DNA from: Mycoplana dimorpha
GTDB taxonomy: Bacteria; Pseudomonadota; Alphaproteobacteria; Rhizobiales; Rhizobiaceae
DNA length: 64,000 bases
Assembly: GCF_003046475.1 (NCBI RefSeq)
Contig: NZ_PZZZ01000002.1
Location: 310,001-374,000, forward strand
Reading direction: 5' to 3'
Made by a program: the position numbers and the translations under genes
Shown here: one piece after another, positions 19,263 to 28,938 of the stretch
Layout of the letters: each line of letters opens with the position of its first letter
Position numbering within the stretch: the first letter of the stretch is position 1
Notes under the pieces: model-generated
The model's database searches: none
The model's input: the letters and a program-made list of their open reading frames with translations, nothing else
What the model was told of the DNA's origin: nothing

Positions 19263-19982
19263 CTAGAATGCCCGGGCTTTGCCCGATGCGATGATCGGCC
19301 CGGTCGCGATCCCGGTCGGAGAGCCGCCGGGCGGTTCCACGCTGACGGCGAGGACGGCGCCCTTCAGTCTGGGGCGCATGGCTTCCGGAACGGTCAGCGT
19401 TCCATCGCCTGTCTGCGGCAAAACGCCGAGCGAGACCGGAGACTTGCCGTCCTCAAGGAGCCAGAGTTCGAGCGAGCGCGCCGCGTCCTGCCCTGCGGCG
19501 ACCGGAGTCATCGTCAGTTCGCCGCTCTGCGCATCGTAGCGGGCCGCAAGGCTGATCGGATTGTCGGCGCCGGACAGTTGGGTAATAAGTTGCTTCGACG
19601 GCTGCCGAGACATCAGGCCGGGACCGGCGAGAGCGACCCCGGCGGCAAGCGAGAAAAGCGCCAGCGATCGCCACAGCGCCAGCGAGTTCCAAACCCCGTC
19701 GCGTCTCTGATCGGCCGGTGCTTTATCCTGCGCCGGCGCCTCGAACAGGCCTCGTTCGGCGGCGGAATAGACGTAGGCCGGCGGTGGCACCGTTTCGAGT
19801 TCCTGGTTGAAGGCTGAAAGGTTCTCCGCCCATCGGTTGACCATGGCGGCGAAGGCGCCGTCGCTTCGCAGGCGCGCCTCCACCTTGCGGCGTTCCTCGG
19901 GCGAAAGGGCGCCCAGCACGTATTCGCCGGCGATCACCTCGTCTCGGCGGGGATCCCTGCTGTTCTGGTCGGGCGATGTCAT
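19263..19982 (-). CDS. anti-sigma factor, RskA family (orphan)
   Basis: 239-residue single-pass membrane protein. The N-terminal cytoplasmic part (EVIAGEYVLGALSPEERRKVEARL) resembles the sigma-binding anti-sigma domain, though no HxxxCxxC zinc motif is present. A transmembrane segment lies at about 104-125 (LALWRSLALFSLAAGVALAGP). The C-terminal periplasmic RskA domain includes LTMTPVAAG, LELWLLEDGKSPVSLGVLP and the SVEPPGGSPTG end. ATG 19982 or 19994 may be used; GAAAGG lies close upstream. The 290 bases upstream cannot hold an ECF sigma factor, so the partner is elsewhere or lost. Confidence 0.8.
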   Translation of the reverse strand: MTSPDQNSRDPRRDEVIAGEYVLGALSPEERRKVEARLRSDGAFAAMVNRWAENLSAFNQELETVPPPAYVYSAAERGLFEAPAQDKAPADQRRDGVWNSLALWRSLALFSLAAGVALAGPGLMSRQPSKQLITQLSGADNPISLAARYDAQSGELTMTPVAAGQDAARSLELWLLEDGKSPVSLGVLPQTGDGTLTVPEAMRPRLKGAVLAVSVEPPGGSPTGIATGPIIASGKARAF

Positions 19983-20274
19983 GATCCCGGGCATCCTTTC
20001 AGTAAAGAACGCTCCACCTTGGCCAGGTTGCATCGGTTCGAGCGGCACGCATAACCTGCGCGGGCGCCATGCATAACCTTTCGGGATTGCAATTCCCTGG
20101 GGACTGCGATCCGCTAGCGACATCATATGCTTCCTCGATGTCGCTTGCCACTGTTGTTCGCGGGCCTTCATCAAGGAAGATCGCCCGATCAGATCGGCTG
20201 TCTCTTCAAGCTTCCGCATTCCATCGCCGCACCACATGCGTTAAACAGCCCCCGACGAGATTTGCGAGGCCCCC

Positions 20275-21162
20275 ATGTCCCAGACCGAAAGCGAAACCCA
20301 GGCCCGCCTGCTGGCGCAGGCTCTGCCTTACATGCAGCGTTATGAAAACAAGACCATCGTCGTGAAGTACGGCGGACATGCGATGGGCAATCCGGAACTG
20401 GGCAAGGCCTTTGCCAGCGACATAGCGCTTCTCAAGCAATCCGGGGTGAATCCGATCGTCGTGCATGGCGGCGGCCCGCAGATCGGCTCCATGCTGACGA
20501 AGATGGGCATCGAATCGCGCTTCGAGGGTGGCTTGCGCGTCACCGACCAGAAGACGGTCGAGATCGTCGAGATGGTGCTCGCCGGCTCGATCAATAAGGA
20601 GATCGTGGCGCTGATCAACCAGACCGGCGAATGGGCGATCGGCCTCTGCGGCAAGGACGGCAACATGGTCTTTGCCGAGAAGGCGAAGAAGACCGTCGTC
20701 GATCCCGACAGCAACATCGAGCGCATCCTCGACCTCGGCTTCGTCGGCGAGGTTGTCGAGGTCGACCGCACCCTCCTCGATCTCCTTGCGAAGTCCGAGA
20801 TGATCCCGGTGATCGCACCGGTGGCCCCGGGGCGCGATGGCCACACCTACAACATCAATGCCGACACCTTCGCCGGCGCCATCGCCGGTGCGCTGAGCGC
20901 CACCCGTCTGCTGTTCCTCACCGACGTGCCCGGCGTGCTCAACAAGCAGGGCGAACTGATCAAGGAACTGTCCGTCGCCGAGGCCCGCGCCCTGATCAAG
21001 GACGGCACCATCTCCGGCGGCATGATCCCGAAGGTCGAGACCTGCATCGATGCCATCAATGCAGGCGTGCAGGGCGTCGTCATCCTCAACGGCAAGACCC
21101 CGCACGCGGTGCTGCTCGAGATCTTCACCGAGCGCGGCGCCGGAACGCTGATCGTTCCCTGA
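20275..21162 (+). CDS. argB: acetylglutamate kinase
   Basis: 295-residue cytoplasmic kinase of arginine synthesis that phosphorylates N-acetylglutamate. The amino-acid kinase motifs are present: [13 protein letters not shown] near 25-37, [10 protein letters not shown] near 62-71, and the nucleotide-binding [13 protein letters not shown] in the C-terminal half. Length is normal. ATG 20275 has GAGG 6 bases upstream. In many rhizobia argB follows engB directly; here two genes separate them. Confidence 0.97.
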   Translation: MSQTESETQARLLAQALPYMQRYENKTIVVKYGGHAMGNPELGKAFASDIALLKQSGVNPIVVHGGGPQIGSMLTKMGIESRFEGGLRVTDQKTVEIVEMVLAGSINKEIVALINQTGEWAIGLCGKDGNMVFAEKAKKTVVDPDSNIERILDLGFVGEVVEVDRTLLDLLAKSEMIPVIAPVAPGRDGHTYNINADTFAGAIAGALSATRLLFLTDVPGVLNKQGELIKELSVAEARALIKDGTISGGMIPKVETCIDAINAGVQGVVILNGKTPHAVLLEIFTERGAGTLIVP

Positions 21163-21171
21163 TCGCCAGCT

Positions 21172-21942
21172 TCAGGTCGCGCCGTAGACCGTAGCGGCCT
21201 GCCGTCCCAGCCATTCGACCATGGCACGATAGGGGCCGGGCCCGTAGCTGACGCGGGCGACGCCGAGCCCGGCCAGAGTGGCGATATCCGGAACGCCCGG
21301 CCGCATCATGACGTTGACCGGCAGCGCGACCGCCGCGCAGATGCGCCCGATCAGGTCCGGATCGGCGAGCCCCGGCACGAAGAAGCCGCTGGCGCCGGCC
21401 TCTGCATAGGCCGTGCCACGCTCGATCGCGGCTTCGATCAGGCCCCCGTGCCGGTTCGCATCCGCCTCCTGCAGGAAGAGATCGGTCCGTGCATTGATGA
21501 AGAATGGCATGTCGCGTGCTGCCGTCACGCGCCGGATTGCGCGTATGCGTTCCGCCTGTAGCGCGATGGGGTGCACGCCCGTGGCCCCGACGATCTGGTC
21601 CTCGAAATTGATGCCCGCGGCGCCCGCATCGACGATCTGCGCCACGTTGTGGGCGACTTCATCCGGCTCGACCGCGTAGCCGCCCTCGAAGTCGATCGTG
21701 ACCGGAAGATCGGTCGCCGCGACGATCACTCTGGCGATCTCGGTCAGCCGCGGGAGCGGGATCGCCTCGCCGTCGCGGTAACCGTTCGCGGCGGCAACCG
21801 ACCAGCTGCCGGTGGCGATCGCCTTCGCGCCCGCCGCCGCGACGGCCCTGGCGCTTCCGGCGTCCCAGATGTTGTAGAGCACGAGCGGCTCGCGCTTGCG
21901 ATGCAGTTCGGCGAAGATCCTCGCCTTTTGTGCCTGTTCCAT
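21172..21942 (-). CDS. isocitrate lyase/PEP mutase family enzyme
   Basis: 256-residue TIM-barrel enzyme of the PEP mutase/isocitrate lyase superfamily, acting on C-C or C-P bonds of small 2-oxo acids. Visible family features are LYNIWDAGSARAVAAAG, TIDFEGGYAVEP, INFEDQ and FINARTD, the metal and substrate ligands. The active-site KKCGH motif of true isocitrate lyases is missing, so the precise reaction is open. GGGAGGAG precedes the ATG at 21942. It is convergent with argB, 9 bases away. Confidence 0.85.
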   Translation of the reverse strand: MEQAQKARIFAELHRKREPLVLYNIWDAGSARAVAAAGAKAIATGSWSVAAANGYRDGEAIPLPRLTEIARVIVAATDLPVTIDFEGGYAVEPDEVAHNVAQIVDAGAAGINFEDQIVGATGVHPIALQAERIRAIRRVTAARDMPFFINARTDLFLQEADANRHGGLIEAAIERGTAYAEAGASGFFVPGLADPDLIGRICAAVALPVNVMMRPGVPDIATLAGLGVARVSYGPGPYRAMVEWLGRQAATVYGAT

Positions 21943-22145
21943 GCCTGCTCCTCCCGCGAAAAGGCCCCACCGGCCGCATCTTCCCCTCGTGCCGCAGCAG
22001 TTACTGCTGGGACATCTGTCGCGCCGATGCAGTGTGGACAGGGACGACTTGGCGCCGCCTTTCCGATGAACCGGCGAGGGTCGACCGAACCTTAGCCCGC
22101 ATGACGATGGCCATCAACGCCCGGGCCGTACAGGGAAGGTGCTCG

Positions 22146-23051
22146 TTACTTCCACATCAGCAGCAGCAGGATCCCGGTGACGATCAGCAGGCAGCCGGCC
22201 ACCTCCATGCGGGTGATACGTTCGCGGAAGACGAAGACGGAAGCGGCGAAGGTGAAAAGCAGCTCGATCTGGCCGAGCGCGCGCACATAGGCCACCTGCT
22301 GCAGCGCCATCGCCGTGAACCAGCAGGCCGAGCCGGTCACGCCGGCAAGGCCGACCAGCGCGGAGGACCGCCAGGAGCGCACGACCTTGCCGATCTCCGA
22401 AGCATCCCTGAGCAGCATCCAGCCGAGCATGAACACCGTCTGGAAAGTGGTGACGCAGGCAAGCGTGACGGCGGCCTGCATGATCGCGTTCGGCCCCTCG
22501 AGGGACAAGGCCGCCGACCGGTAGGCAACTGCCGAGATGCCGAAGATTGCGCCGGAAGCGATGCCGATCAGCGCCGTGCGTCCGGTCATCGCGGCCAGAA
22601 GGTTGCGCCAGGACAGCGGCATGCGGGCAACCGAGATCATCATCACGCCGACCACGCCGACGACGATTGCCCCGACCGCACCGGGCGTCAGCCGCTCGCC
22701 GAGCAGGATCAGCCCGAAGATCGCCGCCTGCACCGGCTCGGTTTTCGAATACGCGGTGCCGACGGCGAAATTGCGCAGCGAAAACAGGTAGACCAGCAGG
22801 ATAGTGGCGTAGATCTGCGCCAGGCCGCCGACGACCGCCCAGAAGGCGAAGGTCGCGTTCAGGGCTGGAAACGAATAGCCGGCGAAATGATGAAGCGCCG
22901 CCACATAGACGATGGCCACCGGAAAACCGTACCCGAACCGGACGAAGCTCGCTCCGGTTGTTCCAAGCGAACTGCGCAAGTGCTTCTGTAGCGCCGAACG
23001 AAGGTTCTGCATGAACGCGGCGCAGATGGTGATGATGACCCAGGCTTCCAT
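22146..23051 (-). CDS. EamA/DMT superfamily transporter
   Basis: 301-residue inner-membrane protein with about ten helices in two EamA repeats. The second is closed by FAASVFVFRERITRMEVAGCLLIVTGI, typical of the family. The substrate is unknown; the short hydrophobic N-terminus MEAWVIITICAAF starts directly in the first helix. It diverges from the HAD nucleotidase at 23150. Confidence 0.85.
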   Translation of the reverse strand: MEAWVIITICAAFMQNLRSALQKHLRSSLGTTGASFVRFGYGFPVAIVYVAALHHFAGYSFPALNATFAFWAVVGGLAQIYATILLVYLFSLRNFAVGTAYSKTEPVQAAIFGLILLGERLTPGAVGAIVVGVVGVMMISVARMPLSWRNLLAAMTGRTALIGIASGAIFGISAVAYRSAALSLEGPNAIMQAAVTLACVTTFQTVFMLGWMLLRDASEIGKVVRSWRSSALVGLAGVTGSACWFTAMALQQVAYVRALGQIELLFTFAASVFVFRERITRMEVAGCLLIVTGILLLLMWK

Positions 23052-23149
23052 GCCCGGCGGCTAGCACGCCCGCGCTCGCAAATCCATCGCGCGCCAACCG
23101 CCAACGATTCCTTTTTGCTTCTTGTTGCGTCCGTGTCATAACGGCGCCC

Positions 23150-23860
23150 ATGACCGAGATGCTCAACCTTCCCCAGAGATCCGACTTCGCCCATGTCACC
23201 GACTGGGTGTTCGACCTCGACAACACGCTCTATCCCCATCACGTCGACCTGTTCGCCCAGGTCGACCGCAACATGACCGGCTACGTGTCGGCGCTGCTGG
23301 GGCTGTCACGCGAGGAGGCCCGGGCGATCCAGAAGCGCTACTATCAGGAGCACGGCACGACGCTGCAGGGCCTGATGCTGCACCATGGCGTCGACCCCGA
23401 GGACTTCCTCGAGAAGGCCCACGCCATCGACTACGAGGTGCTGTCGCCCGATCCGGAGCTCGGCGAGGCGATCAAGAAGCTGCCCGGGCGGAAGTTCATT
23501 TTCACGAACGGAAGCGTCAAGCACGCCGAGATGACCGCCCGCGCGCTCGGTATCCTCGATCATTTCGACGACATCTTCGACATCGTCGCGGCCGAATACG
23601 TGCCGAAGCCCGCCGGCAGCACCTATGACAAGTTCATGGCGCTGCATCGGGTCGACACCGCGCGCGCCGCCATGTTCGAGGATCTGCCGCGCAATCTGCT
23701 GGTGCCGAAGGCGCTGGGCATGAAGACCGTCCTCCTCATGCCGCGCGACGAGGGGCACGAGTTCACCGACGCCTGGGAGAAGAAGACCGAGGAGGACGTG
23801 CACATCGACTACGTCACCTCGGATCTCGCCGGCTTCCTCGTCCGCATCGTCGAGGGCTAG
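23150..23860 (+). CDS. pyrimidine 5'-nucleotidase-like HAD hydrolase
   Basis: 236-residue HAD phosphatase. Motif I is VFDLDNTLYP (two Asp, residues about 20-29), motif II FTNGS, motif III lysine in KP of YVPKPAG, and motif IV FEDLPRNL. The DxDNTLYP version and length match the bacterial/yeast pyrimidine 5'-nucleotidase group (SDT1-like), which dephosphorylates UMP/CMP or related phosphates. The start has only a weak Shine-Dalgarno. It is convergent with the LOG gene. Confidence 0.88.
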   Translation: MTEMLNLPQRSDFAHVTDWVFDLDNTLYPHHVDLFAQVDRNMTGYVSALLGLSREEARAIQKRYYQEHGTTLQGLMLHHGVDPEDFLEKAHAIDYEVLSPDPELGEAIKKLPGRKFIFTNGSVKHAEMTARALGILDHFDDIFDIVAAEYVPKPAGSTYDKFMALHRVDTARAAMFEDLPRNLLVPKALGMKTVLLMPRDEGHEFTDAWEKKTEEDVHIDYVTSDLAGFLVRIVEG

Positions 23861-23905
23861 CAACACTGGATCGACGGCCGGCGCATACCGGCCGCCCGAT
23901 CAGCG

Positions 23906-24799
23906 TCACTTCGCCGTGGCAATGACGGGTTCGCTGTCGAGATTCTCGTAGAACGTCTCGATGATGGTCCACGCCTCCTCGGCCGTGTCGACGAACTGCA
24001 TCAGGTCCAGGTCGCCCGGCGAGATGGTGCCGAACTCGGCCAGCGCGTCGAGGTTGATGATCGAGCGCCAGAATTCCTTGCCGAACAGGATCAGCGGCAC
24101 CAGTGCCATGCGCCCGGTCTGCATCAGCGTCACCGTCTCGAACAGTTCGTCCAGCGTGCCGAAGCCACCGGGGAACACCGTCACCGCCTTGGCGCGCAGC
24201 AGGAAATGCATCTTGCGCACGGCAAAATAGTGAAAGTTGAAGCTGAGATCGGGCGTCACATAGGCGTTCGGCGCCTGCTCGTGCGGCAATACGATGTTCA
24301 GTCCGATCGACGGCGCACCGGCCTCGGACGCCCCGCGATTGCCCGCCTCCATTACGCCCGGCCCGCCGCCGGTGACGACGACGAATTCCTTGAAGCCGGT
24401 CTCGGCGGAGCGAGCAGAGCACAGCGTGGCGAACTTCCGTGCCTCCTCGTAATAGACGGACGCGGCCTCGAGATTGCGGCGCTGCGTCTCGTTGCGGGCT
24501 GCCCAGGCCTCCATGCCGGGGGCGGGAATGCGGGCGCCACCGAACATCACCACCGTCGATTTGATGCCGCGCTCGGCCAGCATCATCTCCACTTTCAAAA
24601 GTTCGAGCTGCAGCCGCACCGGCCGCAGTTCCTCGCGGCAGAGAAACTCGTCGTCCACATAGGCGAGCCGATAGGCTGGCGACATCGACTGCGGCGTATG
24701 CGGAACTACCGACGCCCTGTGCTTGTCGAACGCGCTGTCGGCGAGGGGATCCCACACGCCGTCCTTGCGGCGGAGATTCTTTTTCTTCAGTCGTGCCAT
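23906..24799 (-). CDS. LOG family protein (TIGR00730)
   Basis: 297-residue Rossmann-type protein of the LOG (lonely guy) family, cytokinin riboside 5'-monophosphate phosphoribohydrolase or a related nucleotide hydrolase. The diagnostic PGGFGTLDELFE motif and GGGPGVMEAGNRGA are present. It belongs to the long TIGR00730 group with an extra N-terminal segment (about 80 residues). ATG 24799 (MARLKKKNLRRKDG) has GGAAAG upstream. Whether it makes cytokinins in this organism cannot be told from sequence. Confidence 0.88.
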   Translation of the reverse strand: MARLKKKNLRRKDGVWDPLADSAFDKHRASVVPHTPQSMSPAYRLAYVDDEFLCREELRPVRLQLELLKVEMMLAERGIKSTVVMFGGARIPAPGMEAWAARNETQRRNLEAASVYYEEARKFATLCSARSAETGFKEFVVVTGGGPGVMEAGNRGASEAGAPSIGLNIVLPHEQAPNAYVTPDLSFNFHYFAVRKMHFLLRAKAVTVFPGGFGTLDELFETVTLMQTGRMALVPLILFGKEFWRSIINLDALAEFGTISPGDLDLMQFVDTAEEAWTIIETFYENLDSEPVIATAK

Positions 24800-25036
24800 A
24801 TCGCTTTCCATTTCGAAGACCTGCCGACAACCGAAAACAGTTGGGGCCGGCTGTTGTTCGCTGCCGTTCGGGCAATTTCCGGCTGTAGCATCTTGCCGGC
24901 GCCGTCGCGACATCATCGGCCGGAAAGGGGCTTCAACTTTCCGGGATCATGCACTAGGACTCGGCACCGGAAAAATTGTGTCCCCTCCGGCACCCTCCGC
25001 TACGGCAGGATAATGGCCGAAGTTTAAGGAATCCCG

Positions 25037-25894
25037 ATGAACAGCTCAAATATCGCCTCCCTTGAAGCCACCATCGAGCGCGCCTTCGAGGAGCGCGATG
25101 CCGTCACCACCGCGACCCGGGGCGAGGTTCGCGACGCCGTCGAGGCCGCGCTGAACCTCCTCGACAGCGGCAAGGTTCGCGTCGCCGAGCGCGAAGCCGA
25201 CGGCAACTGGAAAGTCAACCAGTGGCTCAAGAAGGCGGTGCTCCTGTCGTTTCGGCTGAACCCGATGGAAATCGTTCCTGGCGGCCCCGGCGCCTCGGTC
25301 TGGTGGGACAAGGTGCCCTCCAAGTTTGACGGCTGGAGCGTCAACGAGTTCGAGCGGGCCGGGTTCCGGGCGGTGCCGAACTGCGTCGTCCGTCGCTCCG
25401 CCTACATCGCCCCGAACGCCATCCTGATGCCCTCCTTCGTCAATCTCGGCGCCTATGTCGGCGAAGGCACCATGGTCGATACCTGGGCGACCGTTGGCTC
25501 CTGTGCGCAGATCGGCAAGAACGTGCACCTCTCCGGCGGCGTCGGGATCGGCGGCGTGCTGGAGCCGATGCAGGCCGGCCCGACCATCATCGAGGACAAC
25601 TGCTTCATCGGCGCGCGCTCCGAGGTGGTCGAGGGCTGCATCGTGCGCGAGGGCTCGGTGCTCGGCATGGGGGTCTTCATCGGCAAGTCGACCAAGATCG
25701 TCGACCGCGCCACCGGCGAGGTCATGTACGGTGAGGTGCCGCCCTATTCGGTGGTCGTCGCCGGCTCGATGCCGTCCGGAAACACCATGGCCAATGGCCA
25801 GCCGGCGCCGAGCCTGTACTGCGCCGTGATCGTAAAGCGCGTCGACGAGAAGACTCGCTCCAAGACCGGCATCAACGAACTGCTCAGGGATTGA
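25037..25894 (+). CDS. dapD: 2,3,4,5-tetrahydropyridine-2,6-dicarboxylate N-succinyltransferase
   Basis: 285-residue cytoplasmic acyltransferase of the succinylase branch of lysine/diaminopimelate synthesis. It has an N-terminal helical domain and a left-handed beta-helix with hexapeptide repeats from about 118 to 240 (for example [20 protein letters not shown], shown in part). AAGGA lies 6 bases before ATG 25037. dapE follows 520 bases later, with a DUF805 gene between, so the two likely form one operon. Confidence 0.97.
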   Translation: MNSSNIASLEATIERAFEERDAVTTATRGEVRDAVEAALNLLDSGKVRVAEREADGNWKVNQWLKKAVLLSFRLNPMEIVPGGPGASVWWDKVPSKFDGWSVNEFERAGFRAVPNCVVRRSAYIAPNAILMPSFVNLGAYVGEGTMVDTWATVGSCAQIGKNVHLSGGVGIGGVLEPMQAGPTIIEDNCFIGARSEVVEGCIVREGSVLGMGVFIGKSTKIVDRATGEVMYGEVPPYSVVVAGSMPSGNTMANGQPAPSLYCAVIVKRVDEKTRSKTGINELLRD

Positions 25895-25898
25895 CGCC

Positions 25899-26282
25899 AT
25901 GGCGGATGCGGACCGGCCACCAAGCCTCACCTGGCTTTTCTTCGGCTGGTCCGGCCGCCTCTCGCGCTTGCCCTTTGCGCTTGCCTGGGGTTTCTGGATG
26001 GCGCTCTCAGCCGCCTTCCTGACGCGCATGGTGATGACTCCGCACGAGGAACCGGCCTTCGCCACCTGGACGCTGCTGTTCTTCGCTGTCGGGGTCGTCT
26101 CGACAGTCTCCTCGGTCATGCTGACGATCAAGCGGCTGCATGACATGGCGCTGCCGGCGCCGCTTGTGCTTTGCCTTTTCGTTCCCGCCATTTCGATCTT
26201 TGCGTTGATCGCCTTCCTCGTCTGGCCCGGCACGCCTGGAGCCAATGCGCATGGTGCCGTCACCGACCGACCGAAGGGCTAG
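25899..26282 (+). CDS. DUF805 family membrane protein
   Basis: 127-residue inner-membrane protein with about four helices. The DUF805 signatures are present: FFGWSGRLSRLPF at the start of the domain and IKRLHDMALP in the middle. It starts 4 bases after the dapD stop, so it is co-transcribed with dapD. Function is unknown for the family; a link with lysine synthesis is only positional. Confidence 0.85.
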   Translation: MADADRPPSLTWLFFGWSGRLSRLPFALAWGFWMALSAAFLTRMVMTPHEEPAFATWTLLFFAVGVVSTVSSVMLTIKRLHDMALPAPLVLCLFVPAISIFALIAFLVWPGTPGANAHGAVTDRPKG

Positions 26283-26410
26283 GGCGGGGCGGCGCCTTGG
26301 CCTTTCGGCGGCGACGAAGGCATGATGACAGCGCCAGCCCAATCGGCTAGATCGGAAGGGAGCCCGGCGCCGCAATTCGCGCGATCAACCCGCCGGCAGG
26401 CAGTTGCATC

Positions 26411-27604
26411 ATGACCGTGACCGATCCCGTCCAGAACCTCGCCACCCTGATCCGTTGCCCCTCCGTGACGCCGGCTGAAGGCGGCGCGCTTGCCGCCCTC
26501 GAGGCCATGCTTGCGCCGCTGGGCTTTGCCGTGACGCGGGTTGTGATGTCCGAGCCGGGAACGCCCGACGTCGAAAATCTCTATGCACGGATCGGCACCG
26601 AAGGGCCGCACCTGATGTTTGCCGGCCATACCGACGTGGTTCCCGCCGGCGATGAGGAGGCCTGGACGCACGGGCCGTTCTCCGCCGAGATCGCCGGAGG
26701 CGAGATGTACGGCCGCGGCGCCGTCGACATGAAGGGCGGCATCGCCTGCTTCGTCGCGGCCGTCGCCCGGCATATCGAGAGCCATGGCGCGCCGGGTGGC
26801 TCCATCTCCTTTCTCATTACCGGCGACGAGGAAGGGCCGTCGATCAACGGCACGGAGAAGCTTCTTCAGTGGGCGGCCGAGCGCGGCGAGCGCTGGGACG
26901 CGTGCCTCGTCGGCGAGCCAACCAACCCGGAGCGGCTCGGCGATATGATCAAGATCGGCCGGCGCGGTTCGGTTTCCGGCGCCATCACCGTGCACGGCGT
27001 GCAGGGCCACGCCGCCTATCCGCATCTCGCAGACAGCCCGGTGCGGGGCGTGATCGCACTGGCTGCGGCGCTGATGGACCCGCCCTTCGACGCGGGCACC
27101 GCTGACTTCCAGCCCTCCAACCTCGAAGTGACGACGATCGACGTCGGTAACCGCGCGGTCAATGTCATCCCGTCCAAGGCGACGGCCAGCTTCAACATCC
27201 GCTTCAACGACACCTGGACGGCGGAAACGGTGCAGGACGAGATCGTGCGCCGGCTGGACGAGGCGGCGGCCGACCAGCGGCTACGCCCAGGTCGGGCGCC
27301 GGTCCGCTATGAACTCAAATGGGCCGAACGCCCGAGCCACGTGTTCCTGACCCGAGACGACCGGCTGATTGCTTCCCTTTCGACGGCGATCGAGACGGCG
27401 ATCGGCCGTGTGCCGAAGCTCTCGACCACCGGCGGCACCTCGGATGCCCGGTACATCAAGGACTACTGCCCTGTGGTGGAGTTCGGCCTTGTAGGCCAGA
27501 CGATGCACATGGTTGACGAGCGGGTTGCCGTTGCCGATCTCGAGACGCTGACGAAAATCTATCAAACCTTCATTTCACGCTGGTTCGGCGATGCCGGGGC
27601 TTGA
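26411..27604 (+). CDS. dapE: succinyl-diaminopimelate desuccinylase
   Basis: 397-residue M20-family zinc hydrolase that removes succinate from N-succinyl-LL-DAP, three steps after dapD. Metal ligands are visible as GHTDVVPAGD (His and catalytic Asp), GRGAVDMKGG (Asp), the TGDEEGPS Glu pair, and a C-terminal His in TMHMVDE. A dimerisation domain occupies roughly 180-290. The gene overlaps the next one by 14 bases. Confidence 0.96.
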   Translation: MTVTDPVQNLATLIRCPSVTPAEGGALAALEAMLAPLGFAVTRVVMSEPGTPDVENLYARIGTEGPHLMFAGHTDVVPAGDEEAWTHGPFSAEIAGGEMYGRGAVDMKGGIACFVAAVARHIESHGAPGGSISFLITGDEEGPSINGTEKLLQWAAERGERWDACLVGEPTNPERLGDMIKIGRRGSVSGAITVHGVQGHAAYPHLADSPVRGVIALAAALMDPPFDAGTADFQPSNLEVTTIDVGNRAVNVIPSKATASFNIRFNDTWTAETVQDEIVRRLDEAAADQRLRPGRAPVRYELKWAERPSHVFLTRDDRLIASLSTAIETAIGRVPKLSTTGGTSDARYIKDYCPVVEFGLVGQTMHMVDERVAVADLETLTKIYQTFISRWFGDAGA

Positions 27605-28187
27605 CGAGGTCCTGCATTATCTTGGCGGCATCTGGCACCTGGTCCGGTACAGGCAGGACGGGTTCCGTTGGCTGGATCTCAGCTGGCACGGGCTGCTTCG
27701 GTCTTTCTGGGCGTTCGTCTGGTGCCTGCCGGCACTGGTGGTCATCTGGGCGTCCTGGCGGCTCTATTACCTCGGCCGCATGCCCGAAGGGACGACCGCG
27801 GGCGCCGACTTCATCCTGAAGATGTTCGTGATCGACGTGGCCGGCTGGCTGCTGCCGCTGGCGATCGTCACCCTGCTTGCCCGGCCGCTCGGCTATGCGC
27901 AGCATGTCGCGACGTTGATCATCGCCAGCAACTGGATCGCCGTTCCCTTTGCCTATGCGACGGCCGTGCCGTTTGCGCTTGCGCTCGTGGTGCCGGCATT
28001 CGCGGCGTTCTCCGGGCTGCTGCTCTATGCCGTCTTCGGGGCCAGCATCGTGCTCCAGTATCGCTTGCTGTGGATGTGCGTGGGCAAGCAGACGCTGCTG
28101 GCGGCGACGCTGACGGCGCTCTTCGTTCTGCCGCCCCTGCTGGCCGGGCAGGGGCTTCAGGTGCTGCTCGGTACGCTGCCCGGCTGA
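27591..28187 (+). CDS. hypothetical integral membrane protein coupled to dapE
   Basis: 198-residue protein with about five hydrophobic helices (for example residues 43-58, 83-100 and 112-145). I do not recognise a named domain. The start codon lies inside dapE (14-base overlap), so translation is probably coupled. The gene is convergent with truA, 7 bases away. With DUF805 it makes two small membrane proteins interleaved with dap genes. Confidence 0.75.
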   Translation: MPGLDEVLHYLGGIWHLVRYRQDGFRWLDLSWHGLLRSFWAFVWCLPALVVIWASWRLYYLGRMPEGTTAGADFILKMFVIDVAGWLLPLAIVTLLARPLGYAQHVATLIIASNWIAVPFAYATAVPFALALVVPAFAAFSGLLLYAVFGASIVLQYRLLWMCVGKQTLLAATLTALFVLPPLLAGQGLQVLLGTLPG

Positions 28188-28194
28188 CCGCGGA

Positions 28195-28938
28195 TCAGTA
28201 GTCGACCTGCAGGAAGTAGAGGCCTTCCGGCGGCGCCACCGGACCGCAGGCCTTGCGGTCACGCGCTTCCAGTGCAGCGCGCACATCGTCCACGCTCCAC
28301 TTGCCCTCGCCAGCCAGTTTCAGCGTCCCGGCAAAAGAGCGGATCTGGTTGTGCAGGAAGCTCTGCGCCGTGGCGCGGATCTCGATCAGGTCGCCGGTCC
28401 GGCTGACGTCGAGCCGGTCGATGGTGCGCACCGGGCTGTTCGCCTGGCATTGGGCGGCGCGGAAGGTGGTGAAGTCGTGCTTGCCGACCAGCACCTGCGC
28501 TGCCGCGTGCATCGCCTCGTGATCGAGCGGCTTCGCCACGAACCAGGCGCGGTGCGCCTCCAGCGCAAGCGGCGCCCGGCGACAGATGATCCGGTAGAGA
28601 TAATGCCGCCGCAGCGCCGAGAAGCGGGCGTCGAAATCGTCCTCCACCTGGGCCGCGTCGAGAATCGAGATGCGTTCGTCGGCCTGTGCCAGATGCGCGT
28701 TCAGCGCATTGCGCAGCGTGTGGTCCTTCCAGGCGCGCGAGAGGTCGGCATGGGCAACCTGGCCCATCGCGTGCACGCCCGAATCGGTGCGCCCGGCGCC
28801 GCGGATCGAAACGGTTTCGCCGGTGAGCGACAGGATCGCCTTCTCCACCGCGCCCTGCACGGACGGGCCGTTCTCCTGCCGCTGCCAGCCGACATAAGGC
28901 GTTCCGTCATACTCGATCACAAGTCGATAGCGCGGCAT
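28195..28938 (-). CDS. truA: tRNA pseudouridine synthase A
   Basis: 247-residue enzyme that makes pseudouridine at positions 38-40 of the tRNA anticodon arm. The catalytic Asp lies in the [11 protein letters not shown] motif (near residue 52); [17 protein letters not shown] opens the protein. The start overlaps the fmt stop by one base (TGATG), showing translational coupling to fmt. Confidence 0.97.
   Translation of the reverse strand: MPRYRLVIEYDGTPYVGWQRQENGPSVQGAVEKAILSLTGETVSIRGAGRTDSGVHAMGQVAHADLSRAWKDHTLRNALNAHLAQADERISILDAAQVEDDFDARFSALRRHYLYRIICRRAPLALEAHRAWFVAKPLDHEAMHAAAQVLVGKHDFTTFRAAQCQANSPVRTIDRLDVSRTGDLIEIRATAQSFLHNQIRSFAGTLKLAGEGKWSVDDVRAALEARDRKACGPVAPPEGLYFLQVDY

Noticed and set aside
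19995-20237. Possible remnant of an ECF sigma factor in the frame upstream of the anti-sigma gene
   Set aside because: The stretch LEETADLIGRSSLMKAREQ is only vaguely like sigma region 4 and overlaps the argB promoter region; too weak to claim.
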